From positions 1 through 18,724 of the forward strand of contig JAFADH010000011.1 in NCBI GenBank assembly GCA_023424995.1: DNA of 18,724 nt. Reading direction: 5' to 3'. Each line of letters begins with the position of its first letter. Within the stretch, counting starts at the first letter, position 1. The DNA is from Bacillota bacterium. Its GTDB lineage: Bacteria; Bacillota; Clostridia; Lachnospirales; Lachnospiraceae. Below the pieces are notes generated by a model that had not been told where the DNA came from, searched no databases, and worked only from the letters and a program-made list of their open reading frames with translations. A program made the position numbers and the translations under genes. Positions 5,775 to 13,004 of the stretch are shown one piece after another.

Positions 5775-6491
5775 ATGAACGTATACTGTATATGGGAGCA
5801 TAACGGGAATGATTCCCTTATTTATTCAGATAACTTTACCGGCGCTTATACGCGCGGAGCATCAAAGGAAGAAGCTCTGTCCAAAATGACTGCTGAAATC
5901 ATGTCGTATCTGCAATGGCGTGACGGTCAGGTTTCTATTCGCTGCCAAACTGTTGATACAATCATAATACAAGAAAAGGTATCTGATTTACAAATCGTCA
6001 ATGCAGATTCTGATGTTCTTTTTGAATCAGAGAAACGTCCGTTATCAGAAGATGAATACAATGCACTTAAAAAGCTCGTTATAAAGTCCGCACAGGACTT
6101 TCAACGCTTGTTTGAAGCTGTTCCTGATAAAAACCTTACCTCCCTGCCGAAGCGGGAAACCTTTTACGGTCAGACCCCGGTTACGGCACAGCAAATGTAT
6201 GACCATACAAAGGGGGTCAACAGCTATTACATGGGTGAGATCGGAATTGTTACAGATAATGAGGGAGACATTACAGAGTGCCGCAAGAGGGCTTTTGAGC
6301 GGCTTGAAGGCACACGGGATTATCTAAATAACAGATTGTTTAATGGCAGTTATAATGAAGAATGGACACTTCGCAAAGTCTGCCGCCGCTTTATCTGGCA
6401 TGACAGAATCCATGCTAAAGCAATGTTCCGGATGGCATGCATGACCTTCGGTACAAAAGCAATCCCTGATGTTTTTAGCTTCACCGTATAG
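5775..6491 (+). CDS. HicB-like N-domain fused to DinB-like metal domain
   Basis: A 238-residue protein that appears to have two parts. Residues about 1-60 (YSDNFTGAYTRGASKEEALSK region) resemble HicB-like small domains, with a G-x-(5)-G-x-S-KEEAL pattern. Residues about 90-238 resemble a DinB/YfiT four-helix bundle: H144 in MYDHTKGVNSYYM and H209-x3-H213 in WHDRIHAKAM could form the three-histidine metal site. DinB-like proteins include thiol transferases and many uncharacterised enzymes. No HicA toxin gene adjoins it, so it is unlikely to be an antitoxin. GGGGTGG precedes the ATG at 5775; a GTG at 5766 in the same frame would add three residues. Both domain calls rest on pattern reading. Confidence 0.65.
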   Translation: MNVYCIWEHNGNDSLIYSDNFTGAYTRGASKEEALSKMTAEIMSYLQWRDGQVSIRCQTVDTIIIQEKVSDLQIVNADSDVLFESEKRPLSEDEYNALKKLVIKSAQDFQRLFEAVPDKNLTSLPKRETFYGQTPVTAQQMYDHTKGVNSYYMGEIGIVTDNEGDITECRKRAFERLEGTRDYLNNRLFNGSYNEEWTLRKVCRRFIWHDRIHAKAMFRMACMTFGTKAIPDVFSFTV

Positions 6492-6672
6492 TCATCTTAA
6501 GAACCTATGGACGGCATTATCAGGCAGAAAGAAATCCCCAGGGCGCTTTCAGGTGAAAATAACGGATGCAGCGGACAATAGGAAGCTGATAATTGCCAGG
6601 TTCGTGATCTTCCGTTACACGATCTGATATATAATTAAAATGAATAATTAATATAAGAAAGGAAGTGATTAA
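6492..6672. other. Intergenic region with isolated TATAAT
   Basis: This 181-nt gap holds a perfect TATAAT at 6630-6635, 38 nt before the next ATG, but no acceptable -35 at 16-18 nt. A weak tcgtg/cacga hairpin lies at about 6602-6621. It may contain a promoter for the TM-peptide and kinase pair. Confidence 0.3.
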
Positions 6673-6858
6673 ATGAAAAAAAGAACCCGGAACATTTTAT
6701 TAATTATAATTGCCTTAATTGGTATATCAGCACTTGCCGCAGCTGATATTTTAAGCAACAGTACATTAACAACCGGATTTTTAGGTATGGTTGTTTTAAT
6801 ATCAGGCACCTTAATCATACCCACATCCATAGACTTGATAAAACAAAAGGAAAAATAG
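6673..6858 (+). CDS. Small membrane protein with two TM segments
   Basis: A 61-residue protein, basic at the start (MKKRTR), then two hydrophobic segments at about residues 8-26 and 35-54, and a charged tail (KQKEK). A strong ribosome site (AAAGGAAGTGA) supports the start. It ends 14 nt before the P-loop kinase gene and shares its strand, so the two are likely co-transcribed. I do not recognise the family. Small two-TM proteins of this kind can be membrane stabilisers, toxins or transport accessory peptides; nothing in the sequence decides between these. Confidence 0.65.
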   Translation: MKKRTRNILLIIIALIGISALAAADILSNSTLTTGFLGMVVLISGTLIIPTSIDLIKQKEK

Positions 6859-6872
6859 AAGGAGATAAACCT

Positions 6873-7412
6873 GTGGCAAAAAAGCTTATTTTTATCTGTG
6901 GACCAAACGGAGTAGGAAAATCTTCAACAGGCAGGGAGCTTATTAATCATATGGAAGGTTCCGCATGCGTAGACAGTGATTTGTGCGCCATAAGAAATCC
7001 TTTTTTAGATACGGAGGGAATTAACATAAGTAAACAATTTATGCTGTTTATGTTAACAAAATACCTGGAAAGCTCCTCATACGGCGTTATCATATGGACG
7101 TATGGGTTTCACGGACACAGAAAAGCAAGCTTTATGGAAATAATGATGAATTTAAGAGAGCTGAATGCAGAATTTGATTTTATACCTGTGATATTAACCT
7201 GCGATACGGATGAGAATATCAGGCGTATGAGATGTGATAACCGGGATGATGCAAGGATAGACAGGGCAATCAGGCAGACCAGGTTAATATATAACGATTA
7301 TCCATTTCCCACCGTAGATACAACTAATCTGACCTTGCAGGAAACTGCATCTATAATTAAAGCGTTAGCTGATGATCCGCATAATGTGTTTGATGAACAA
7401 ATAATATTGTAG
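6873..7412 (+). CDS. P-loop small-molecule kinase
   Basis: A 179-residue soluble NTPase starting at GTG (6873), with AAGGAG 8 nt upstream. Walker A is G10-P-N-G-V-G-K16-S-S near the N-terminus, after the strand LIFIC. VDSDL at about residues 33-37 resembles the acidic substrate or magnesium residues of the adenylate/shikimate kinase-like group. RRMRCDNRDDARIDRAIRQTR at about 120-140 is a lid-like arginine-rich region typical of phosphotransferases. It resembles small-molecule kinases such as chloramphenicol phosphotransferase or gluconate kinase relatives. The substrate is unknown. It follows the TM peptide gene closely. Confidence 0.75.
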   Translation: MAKKLIFICGPNGVGKSSTGRELINHMEGSACVDSDLCAIRNPFLDTEGINISKQFMLFMLTKYLESSSYGVIIWTYGFHGHRKASFMEIMMNLRELNAEFDFIPVILTCDTDENIRRMRCDNRDDARIDRAIRQTRLIYNDYPFPTVDTTNLTLQETASIIKALADDPHNVFDEQIIL

Positions 7413-7487
7413 CTTTTCTGAAGTTAAAAAGTTTACAATTTTATTTATGACTTCGGCATATTTTTATGTATAATAAAGAGGTGAAAT

Positions 7488-8189
7488 ATGAAGCTATCAG
7501 ATAGAACCTATAAAGAAGTAACGGAAAGCCTGAAGACTCATAAAGACTTGATTATTCCCGTAGGTACCTGCGAACAGCACGGCCCACATTTGCCTTTAAA
7601 TAACGATATCCTGTGTGCGGAATATTTTGCCGGGGAATTGTCAAAGGAGACCGGCTGTCTGGTGGCGCCTACGCTGAATTACGGTGTGAATCTTCCATGT
7701 GACCGCTCATTTGCAGGAACCACCTCCCTATCGGAAGGGACCTTAAGAAATATCTTAACCGAGATCATTGATTGGTGGAGCTGTCAGGGCTTTCAAAGAT
7801 TTTTCCTTATAACCTTTCATGGAGATCCCTTTCATATCGCTGCTCTGTCCGGTATTTCGGAACATGTATATCTGATTGAGCCCTATGAGATAGACTATTC
7901 GGGGATACTTGACCGGCAATCCGTCATGAGGCATGCCTGTGAAGCTGAGACATCGGTCGCTTTATATCTATATCCCGATAAAGTCAGAACCCTGATAATG
8001 GAAGAAAGGGATATTGAATTTAAAGACTTTCGTGAATACCTCTTTCACGAGAATTGCAGTAAGCCGGACGGATACATAGGCTGTTTGGGATATCCAAAAT
8101 CAGCGACCGCTGAAAAGGGTAGAATCCTTGTTGCCAAAATGGTTGAACGAACGATAAACGAATACTATAAATTAATTTTTACAGAATAG
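7488..8189 (+). CDS. Creatininase-family amidohydrolase
   Basis: A 233-residue metal-dependent amidohydrolase of the creatininase/MftE/FAPy-deformylase superfamily. The IPVGTCEQHG signature gives E29 and H31, with D40 in LPLNND as a third metal residue. The usual NGHGGN is here TFH111-G-D113, keeping the His and offering an Asp in place of the second acidic ligand. EAETSVALYLYP near residue 150 matches the conserved ExETS motif of the family. AGAGGTG lies about 4 nt upstream of the ATG. Members open cyclic amides or cleave formamides; some act in cofactor or natural-product pathways. No partner pathway is visible, so the substrate is unknown. Confidence 0.82.
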   Translation: MKLSDRTYKEVTESLKTHKDLIIPVGTCEQHGPHLPLNNDILCAEYFAGELSKETGCLVAPTLNYGVNLPCDRSFAGTTSLSEGTLRNILTEIIDWWSCQGFQRFFLITFHGDPFHIAALSGISEHVYLIEPYEIDYSGILDRQSVMRHACEAETSVALYLYPDKVRTLIMEERDIEFKDFREYLFHENCSKPDGYIGCLGYPKSATAEKGRILVAKMVERTINEYYKLIFTE

Positions 8190-8286
8190 TGTACCGTCTT
8201 ATTGCAGCTTAGGCCAGAGATGGAAGGGGAAGATAACCGGAGTGTCACTTCTGCTTCCAAATATATAATAGCAAAGGAGAATGATT

Positions 8287-8538
8287 ATGCTTGAATTTAG
8301 ATATGATACCCAATTATTAATTGAAGGTGAGAACCTTTCTGAAGACGAAATCAATGAATACATAACAAAAAATATTGAAGGCGATTGCCTGCTCGCAGTT
8401 GGGGATGAGGAATTAATTAAAATTCATTTTCATACCAATACACCCTGGAAGCTGCTTGAGTATTGTTCTTCACTGGGCGAGATATATGATATCGTTGTGG
8501 AAGATATGGAACGGCAGTCAAAGGGACTTCACGGTTAA
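8287..8538 (+). CDS. Stand-alone FakA/DhaL-associated domain
   Basis: An 83-residue protein that corresponds to the middle domain of fatty-acid kinase FakA (the dihydroxyacetone-kinase-like family). The block LLAVGDEELIKIHFHTNTPWK then LLEYCSSLGEIYDI then VEDMERQ aligns by eye to FakA's GDSLVVVGDDxLIKVHVHTNxPGK region. The kinase domain and C-terminal part are absent and no neighbouring gene supplies them. AAGGAGA ends just before 8281, so the ATG at 8287 with 6 nt spacing is better than the ATG at 8281. It may act as a free binding module or in trans with a FakA elsewhere. A hairpin at 8521-8547 overlaps its stop codon. Confidence 0.75.
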   Translation: MLEFRYDTQLLIEGENLSEDEINEYITKNIEGDCLLAVGDEELIKIHFHTNTPWKLLEYCSSLGEIYDIVVEDMERQSKGLHG

Positions 8539-8547
8539 CTGTCCCTT
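8521..8547 (+). terminator. Hairpin overlapping the stop codon, weak terminator
   Basis: aagggac (8521-8527) pairs with gtccctt (8541-8547), and the loop includes the stop codon of the FakA-like gene. No T-tract follows (acttatg). It may be an mRNA 3' stabiliser rather than a true terminator. Confidence 0.35.
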
Positions 8548-8604
8548 ACTTATGATTATATAATCCGGAATATACAAAAGCATATCCATGGGAGGAAACA
8601 ATAG

Positions 8605-9093
8605 GTGGAACGTAGGGATAAGGTTAATTATTATTTAGACCTGGCGGAGACAGTTTCAAAAAGAAGTACCTGCTTAAGAAGATATTATGGAGCTGTCATC
8701 GTTAATAACGACGAGGTTATCTCAACAGGCTATGTAGGCGCTCCAAGAGGAAGGAAAAACTGTACGGACTTGGGTGAATGTGTACGCAGTAAGTTAAATA
8801 TTCCCCGAGGAGAACGATATGAGCTCTGCCGGAGTGTTCATGCCGAAGCAAATGCCATTATCAGTGCTTCCCGTGATAAGATGATCGGCAGTTCTCTGTA
8901 TCTGACCGGTCTGGATGCTGCCGGCGGAAGCTATGTAGAAAACTCCAGCTGCTGTTCCATGTGCAAACGAATGGTCATTAATGCAGGAATCGAAAATGTG
9001 TATATCCGTGATTCCAAAGACTCCTATCGCAGGATCGACGTAGAGGATTGGATCGTTAATGATGAATCCCTGGAAGGGAGCTTCGGATATTAA
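8605..9093 (+). CDS. dCMP deaminase-like (ComEB-type) zinc deaminase
   Basis: A 162-residue cytidine/deoxycytidylate deaminase superfamily protein, starting at GTG (8605) with GGGAGG about 9 nt upstream. The N-terminus RDKVNYYLDLAETVSKRSTC and GYVGAPRG match the ComEB/dCMP deaminase layout. Catalytic H79-A-E81 is intact, and the second zinc motif reads C117-S-M-C120. The usual proline before it is Cys (SCCSMC), giving C116 as an extra cysteine. C53, C59 and C75 could form a structural zinc site as in dCMP deaminases. The protein probably deaminates dCMP to dUMP or a related nucleotide. It lies among other small-molecule enzymes, not in a competence operon. Confidence 0.85.
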   Translation: MERRDKVNYYLDLAETVSKRSTCLRRYYGAVIVNNDEVISTGYVGAPRGRKNCTDLGECVRSKLNIPRGERYELCRSVHAEANAIISASRDKMIGSSLYLTGLDAAGGSYVENSSCCSMCKRMVINAGIENVYIRDSKDSYRRIDVEDWIVNDESLEGSFGY

Positions 9094-9137
9094 AATTTAT
9101 AATTACAAAATGTATTTACTTATTCTGAGGAGACCAT

Positions 9138-9887
9138 ATGAATGATAAAATATTAGATCAAAATAAACAAAGCTGGGATACAATGGCGGACAGCTGGTTT
9201 GGTACAACCGCACTTCCCGTATATGGGTGCCTTATCCCGACTGAGGATGAATTAAAGCTATTTCCCGGCTTAAAAGATAAAAAGGTGCTTGATATCGGAT
9301 GCGGAAGCGGCCATTCTTTAAAATGGTGCGGAGATAACGGTGCGGCAGAGCTTTGGGGACTTGATATATCGACCAGGCAAATTGAAAATGCACAAAGTTT
9401 TTTAAGTCTGAATCATTATGAACCAAAGTTAATTAACGCTCCTATGGAAGCTGCCTGCGGTCTGCCCGGGGAGTATTTCGATGTGGTATATTCTATCTAT
9501 GCTATAGGCTGGACAGTGGATTTGCAGACAACCTTTAATCATATTTCGTCTTATCTTAAAAAGGACGGTGTTTTCATATTCTCCTGGGACCATCCGTTTA
9601 TGCACTGTGTTGAGGCCCAGAATGATTCCCTGATCTTTAATGGTCGTTATCATAATGAAGATGTATTTTCATACAATCAGCGCGGCAATCCGGTTACAAT
9701 TAAAAACCGTAAGCTGTCAACTTATATTAATACTCTGGCAAAATCAGGATTTATGATAGAGCAGCTGATCGAGGAGACGGATCAGGAGACACTATTGCGT
9801 CCTGCTGAGTTTTCATCCGGCTATTATTCGCCGTACAAAGCAGGCAAATTTCCTCTGTCATTTATTATGAAAGCGAGAAAGCTGTAA
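9138..9887 (+). CDS. Class I SAM-dependent methyltransferase
   Basis: A 249-residue methyltransferase. SAM motif I is V50-L-D-I-G-C-G-S-G58, and the acidic residue of motif II is D77 in LWGLDIS. YFDVVYSIYAIGW forms motif IV/V, followed by a helix (LQTTFNHISSYLK) and the strand DGVFIFSW typical of the UbiE/Methyltransf_11 type. AGGAG sits about 7 nt before the ATG. The substrate is unknown; it resembles small-molecule methyltransferases rather than RNA ones. It is immediately followed by Nudix and GNAT genes. Confidence 0.88.
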   Translation: MNDKILDQNKQSWDTMADSWFGTTALPVYGCLIPTEDELKLFPGLKDKKVLDIGCGSGHSLKWCGDNGAAELWGLDISTRQIENAQSFLSLNHYEPKLINAPMEAACGLPGEYFDVVYSIYAIGWTVDLQTTFNHISSYLKKDGVFIFSWDHPFMHCVEAQNDSLIFNGRYHNEDVFSYNQRGNPVTIKNRKLSTYINTLAKSGFMIEQLIEETDQETLLRPAEFSSGYYSPYKAGKFPLSFIMKARKL

Positions 9888-9944
9888 TATGTCAATCAGT
9901 TGATACAGTACGTCCAATAACTGCATTTTGGAGGATAACCATTA

Positions 9945-10436
9945 ATGAATGGCAGATTGCGAAGTATGGCCGGTATTTATATAACAGATATCGATAGGAT
10001 GCTTCTTTTATATCGGATTGGTTCAAAAGTTGTTGAACCATCATGGTGCAATATAGGAGGTCATTTCGAGAACTTTGAATTAAACGATGCCAAAGCCTGC
10101 GCATTACGCGAAGTTTATGAGGAGACCGGCATTACAGAAAATGATATTGCTAATCTAACCTTAAAATATATTACAATACGGTATAAAAATGAGGAAATCC
10201 GGCATAATTATTACTTCTTTGCAGATTTAGCCAATAAGAATTTACAATTAGGTGATTGTAATGAAGGGGTACTGGAATGGATAAAAATTAATGAAGTTCT
10301 TGAACGTGAAATGCCTTTTACTGCAAAAGAAGTTCTAAAGCATTATCTATCAGCAGGTATATACGATAGTAAAATCTATGCCGGAATAGCAACGGAAGAA
10401 CAAGTAATCTTTCATGAATTATATAAATTCTTATAA
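9945..10436 (+). CDS. Nudix hydrolase with 2-residue insertion in its box
   Basis: A 163-residue Nudix hydrolase, which would cleave a nucleoside diphosphate linked to another group. The Nudix box starts GGHFENFE and ends ALREVYEETGI. The catalytic REVYEE residues are intact, but nine residues rather than seven separate the first Glu from Arg-Glu, a two-residue insertion (ELNDAKACALRE). The N-terminal strand AGIYITDIDRMLLLYR precedes the box. GGAGG lies about 10 nt upstream. The preferred substrate is unknown; roles in nucleotide-pool sanitation or coenzyme turnover are typical. Confidence 0.88.
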   Translation: MNGRLRSMAGIYITDIDRMLLLYRIGSKVVEPSWCNIGGHFENFELNDAKACALREVYEETGITENDIANLTLKYITIRYKNEEIRHNYYFFADLANKNLQLGDCNEGVLEWIKINEVLEREMPFTAKEVLKHYLSAGIYDSKIYAGIATEEQVIFHELYKFL

Positions 10437-10524
10437 CAAATGTGCGATAAACCAATGCTATTATTTTTTTAAAGTTAAGATAAGTTATATTCAAATCATG
10501 GAACTAAACCAAATGGAGGTTTCA

Positions 10525-11064
10525 ATGAATGCTGTCAATTATAAAGAATTAAAATTAAGTGAAATTGACGAAGCCTTATTTACCGGCTTTGACCGCTATC
10601 AGGAGGTTACAAGATGCTGGCGTAAGGAAAAGGGTGAATGGATATTAAAGGATATCCCTTTCATAGAGCAATGGAATCCAGAAGAATATAACCGCCTGAT
10701 TACCCACCTGCAAAATACTATAAAGGCAGGAGGCGCAGTATTCGGTGCATTCCTTGATGACGTTCTTATCGGTTTTACTTCCGTTGAAAATGATTTACTT
10801 GGTTCACATAAGGAATATCTTCAGCTTTCCGAGCTGCATATATCAAATGGATACCGCGGCCTGGGTATCGGCAAGAAATTATTCTCTCTTATATGCGGCC
10901 AGGCAAAGGAAATGGGAGCCGGAAAGCTCTATATATCGGCACATTCGTCACAGGAGACGCAGGCATTCTATCAGGCCATGGGTTGTGTAGAGGCTGCAGA
11001 GTATAATGACAGCTTAGTTGCAAAAGAACCCTATGATTGTCAATTGGAATACAGCTTGTATTAA
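10525..11064 (+). CDS. GNAT family N-acetyltransferase
   Basis: A 179-residue acetyltransferase. The acetyl-CoA pyrophosphate loop is in Y110-R-G-L-G-I-G-K-K-L, preceded by the strand LQLSELHISNGYR. The C-terminal LYISAHSSQETQAFYQAMGC is the usual beta-bulge/helix motif B. The open frame extends upstream to 10414 and would overlap the Nudix gene, but TGGAGG 6 nt before the ATG at 10525 fixes the start there. It ends 26 nt before the next methyltransferase and is probably co-transcribed with it. The substrate is unknown. Confidence 0.88.
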   Translation: MNAVNYKELKLSEIDEALFTGFDRYQEVTRCWRKEKGEWILKDIPFIEQWNPEEYNRLITHLQNTIKAGGAVFGAFLDDVLIGFTSVENDLLGSHKEYLQLSELHISNGYRGLGIGKKLFSLICGQAKEMGAGKLYISAHSSQETQAFYQAMGCVEAAEYNDSLVAKEPYDCQLEYSLY

Positions 11065-11090
11065 ATTTATCAGATTGTGAGGTAGACATC

Positions 11091-11798
11091 ATGCAAACTT
11101 TACTTGAAGGCAAAAAAATCACTCCCTGGGAATTACTGCAAAAGAAGACGACCTGGGAACAGTTAAATTTTATACATAACCAGAGAATCCTGGATTTTGG
11201 AAGCGGCGGCGGAATGACCGCAGATCATTTTGCCAGGGACAATGAGGTGATTGCAGTTGAACCGAATGAGAATATGCTGGGGGACAGATTCCGCGATCAT
11301 CATTATATACAGATTCAAGGCGATGTACAGGCGCTTAAACGATTTGAGGCTGAAACCTTTGATGTGATATTGTGCCATAATGTACTGGAATATGCCGCCG
11401 AAAGGCAGGAAATTCTTCAGGAATTTGCACGGATATTGAAGAAAGACGGCTTACTCTCCGTCGTCAAGCATAACAAAACCGGCCGGATTATGCAGATGGT
11501 TGTGCTTTTGAATAATTTCGAGCATGCCAGCGAATTACTATCCGGCGGCAATGGACAGTCTCAGCAATTTGGTGCCATCAACTATTATGAGGAGAATGAC
11601 TTATTACAATGGTCTGATCAATTTGTGATCGAGAGGACCCTGGGGATACGCACCTTCTGGGATCTGCAGCAGAATCAGGAGATCCAGAAGGATCCTGTCT
11701 GGCAGGAAAGAATGCTGGAGATAGAATTAAGGGTCAGCGAGATACCGGACTTTAAAGCAATTGCATTCCTTCATCATATTATCCTGCGAAAGAAATAA
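11091..11798 (+). CDS. Second class I SAM-dependent methyltransferase
   Basis: A 235-residue methyltransferase. Motif I is R-I-L34-D-F-G-S-G-G-G41, with VIAVEPNENML as motif II. FDVILCHNVLEY and a following helix (EILQEFARILKKDGLLSVV) complete the Methyltransf_11 pattern. It differs from the first methyltransferase in the C-terminal half, where GAINYYEENDLLQW and LGIRTFWDLQ occur. The open frame extends back to 11037, overlapping the GNAT gene, but GAGGT 8 nt before 11091 marks the real start. Together with GNAT it forms a likely two-gene transcript. Confidence 0.87.
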   Translation: MQTLLEGKKITPWELLQKKTTWEQLNFIHNQRILDFGSGGGMTADHFARDNEVIAVEPNENMLGDRFRDHHYIQIQGDVQALKRFEAETFDVILCHNVLEYAAERQEILQEFARILKKDGLLSVVKHNKTGRIMQMVVLLNNFEHASELLSGGNGQSQQFGAINYYEENDLLQWSDQFVIERTLGIRTFWDLQQNQEIQKDPVWQERMLEIELRVSEIPDFKAIAFLHHIILRKK

Positions 11799-11802
11799 TC
11801 GC

Positions 11803-11822
11803 TGCGGCTTGATTGAATCAAC
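11803..11822. repeat. Short palindrome ttgattgaatcaa region
   Basis: Six-base arms ttgatt/aatcaa around one base lie in the 56-nt gap between the second methyltransferase and VanZ. No T-tract follows. It may be an operator-like dyad; significance is low. Confidence 0.2.
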
Positions 11823-11854
11823 CATCCGATACTCCATGCTAAAGGAGCTTGCTA

Positions 11855-12337
11855 ATGAAAAGAGTCTTGCGTTATTTATTTTGGACATCCTTTTTTATCT
11901 ACTGCTTTGCGTTGCTTAATATCTTATTTATAAGATCCCGGGGACACTGGGGTAATATATCACTGATTGAGTATATGAAATATTCTTCTAATTTTATTCC
12001 TTTCAAAACTATATGGGGATATATTCAAGCACTATTAAAAGGCACCATGAACGTGAATATACCCATTAAAAATATCTTCGGTAATCTATTACTGTTTCTG
12101 CCAATGGGATTATATTTACCTTGTATGGCAAAGAGACTCCGTACTCCGGGCAGATTTGCCATCAGCATGTTTATCCTGCCTGTAATAATTGAAACTCTTC
12201 AATTGCTGCTAAGAAGAGGCAGCTTTGATATCGATGACCTGATTATGAATAGCCTGGGATCTTTGATCGGATATGGCATATGGAGAGTGAAATATGTTCA
12301 AAAATTACTGAATATATCCGGGATAAATTCGAAGTAA
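11855..12337 (+). CDS. VanZ family membrane protein
   Basis: A 160-residue membrane protein with hydrophobic segments at about residues 5-24, 70-88, 97-117 and 125-143. SNFIPFKTI, then GNLLLFLPMGLYLP, then ETLQLLL and DIDDLIMNSLGSLIGY are the conserved VanZ signatures. VanZ proteins in teicoplanin resistance and their relatives are broadly distributed in clostridia and act on antimicrobial tolerance by unclear means. AAGGAG sits 7 nt before the ATG at 11855; an upstream in-frame TTG (11849) is less likely. It ends 19 nt before the histidine phosphatase, so the two probably form a pair. Confidence 0.9.
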   Translation: MKRVLRYLFWTSFFIYCFALLNILFIRSRGHWGNISLIEYMKYSSNFIPFKTIWGYIQALLKGTMNVNIPIKNIFGNLLLFLPMGLYLPCMAKRLRTPGRFAISMFILPVIIETLQLLLRRGSFDIDDLIMNSLGSLIGYGIWRVKYVQKLLNISGINSK

Positions 12338-12356
12338 GATTAAGAGGAGGTACTGC

Positions 12357-12944
12357 ATGAAACTGTATTTCATCCGCCATGGTGAGACTGATTGGAATCT
12401 GCTGGGAAAGATACAGGGCAGCCGTGATATTCCGCTGAATGAAACCGGGCTCCGGCAGGCGGAGGAATTAAGCAGAAGGCTGATTGAACAGGGCTATCGG
12501 TTTACAAAGATATATACCAGCCGGCAGCAGAGAGCTTTTAAGACGGCTGAGATTCTCAGCCGGTATGCTAATATGGAAGTCACTCCTGTAAAAGGGCTGG
12601 AGGAAGTGAATCTCGGAGATTGGGAAGGCTTATCCTGGTCGGAGGTAAAGCTCAAATTCCCGGAGGAATACAATGCGTGGTATCATAACCGCCGCTATGC
12701 CAGAGCTCCAAGAGGCGAATCCTATCAGGATCTCCTGGACCGGCTATTGCCTGCTATCCATACTATCCTGCAGACGAACTCCGATCATGTGGCCATCGTA
12801 ACTCACGGTGCCGTCGTCATGAGCCTGCAATGCTACCTGACAGATACGCCATTTCAGGAGATGAAGAAATTCGCACCGGAGAATACCGCTGTTGTTGAGA
12901 TCGATAGCGGTATGTTTGTGCAGGAGGGTCATAGGGCCTTGTAG
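12357..12944 (+). CDS. Histidine phosphatase (phosphoglycerate mutase-like)
   Basis: A 195-residue histidine phosphatase. R7-H8-G-E opens the active site, followed by TDWN and PLNETG as in the CobC/GpmB-type branch. TSRQQRAFKTAEI gives the second arginine and H150 in VTHGAVV is the second catalytic histidine. It probably removes phosphate from a small metabolite; 2,3-bisphosphoglycerate or alpha-ribazole phosphate are typical substrates in the family, but no cobalamin genes are nearby. GAGGAGGT is immediately upstream of the ATG. It is the last gene of the plus-strand run. Confidence 0.92.
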   Translation: MKLYFIRHGETDWNLLGKIQGSRDIPLNETGLRQAEELSRRLIEQGYRFTKIYTSRQQRAFKTAEILSRYANMEVTPVKGLEEVNLGDWEGLSWSEVKLKFPEEYNAWYHNRRYARAPRGESYQDLLDRLLPAIHTILQTNSDHVAIVTHGAVVMSLQCYLTDTPFQEMKKFAPENTAVVEIDSGMFVQEGHRAL

Positions 12945-12969
12945 ATCAGGGATTACTATTATATAACGG

Positions 12970-12997
12970 ATCCCCCACCGGGTTGACAGTGGGGGAT
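12970..12997 (+). terminator. Strong intrinsic terminator between converging genes
   Basis: atcccccac (12970-12978) pairs exactly with gtgggggat (12989-12997), leaving a 10-nt loop. On the plus strand it is followed by ttatattttac, a reasonable U-tract. It ends the plus-strand run and faces the stop codon of the minus-strand DUF4132 gene (13005), so it may work in both directions. Confidence 0.85.
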
Positions 12998-13004
12998 TTA
13001 TATT

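Noticed and set aside
5775..6491. HicAB toxin-antitoxin system
   Set aside because: Only the N-terminal part resembles HicB, and neither neighbour resembles the small HicA toxin.
7469..7474. TATAAT before the creatininase-like gene as a promoter
   Set aside because: It is only 14 nt from the ATG, so transcription would begin inside the ribosome site. No good -35 exists.
10458..10471. Run of T after the Nudix gene as a terminator
   Set aside because: No GC-rich stem precedes the T-run, and the GNAT gene follows closely.
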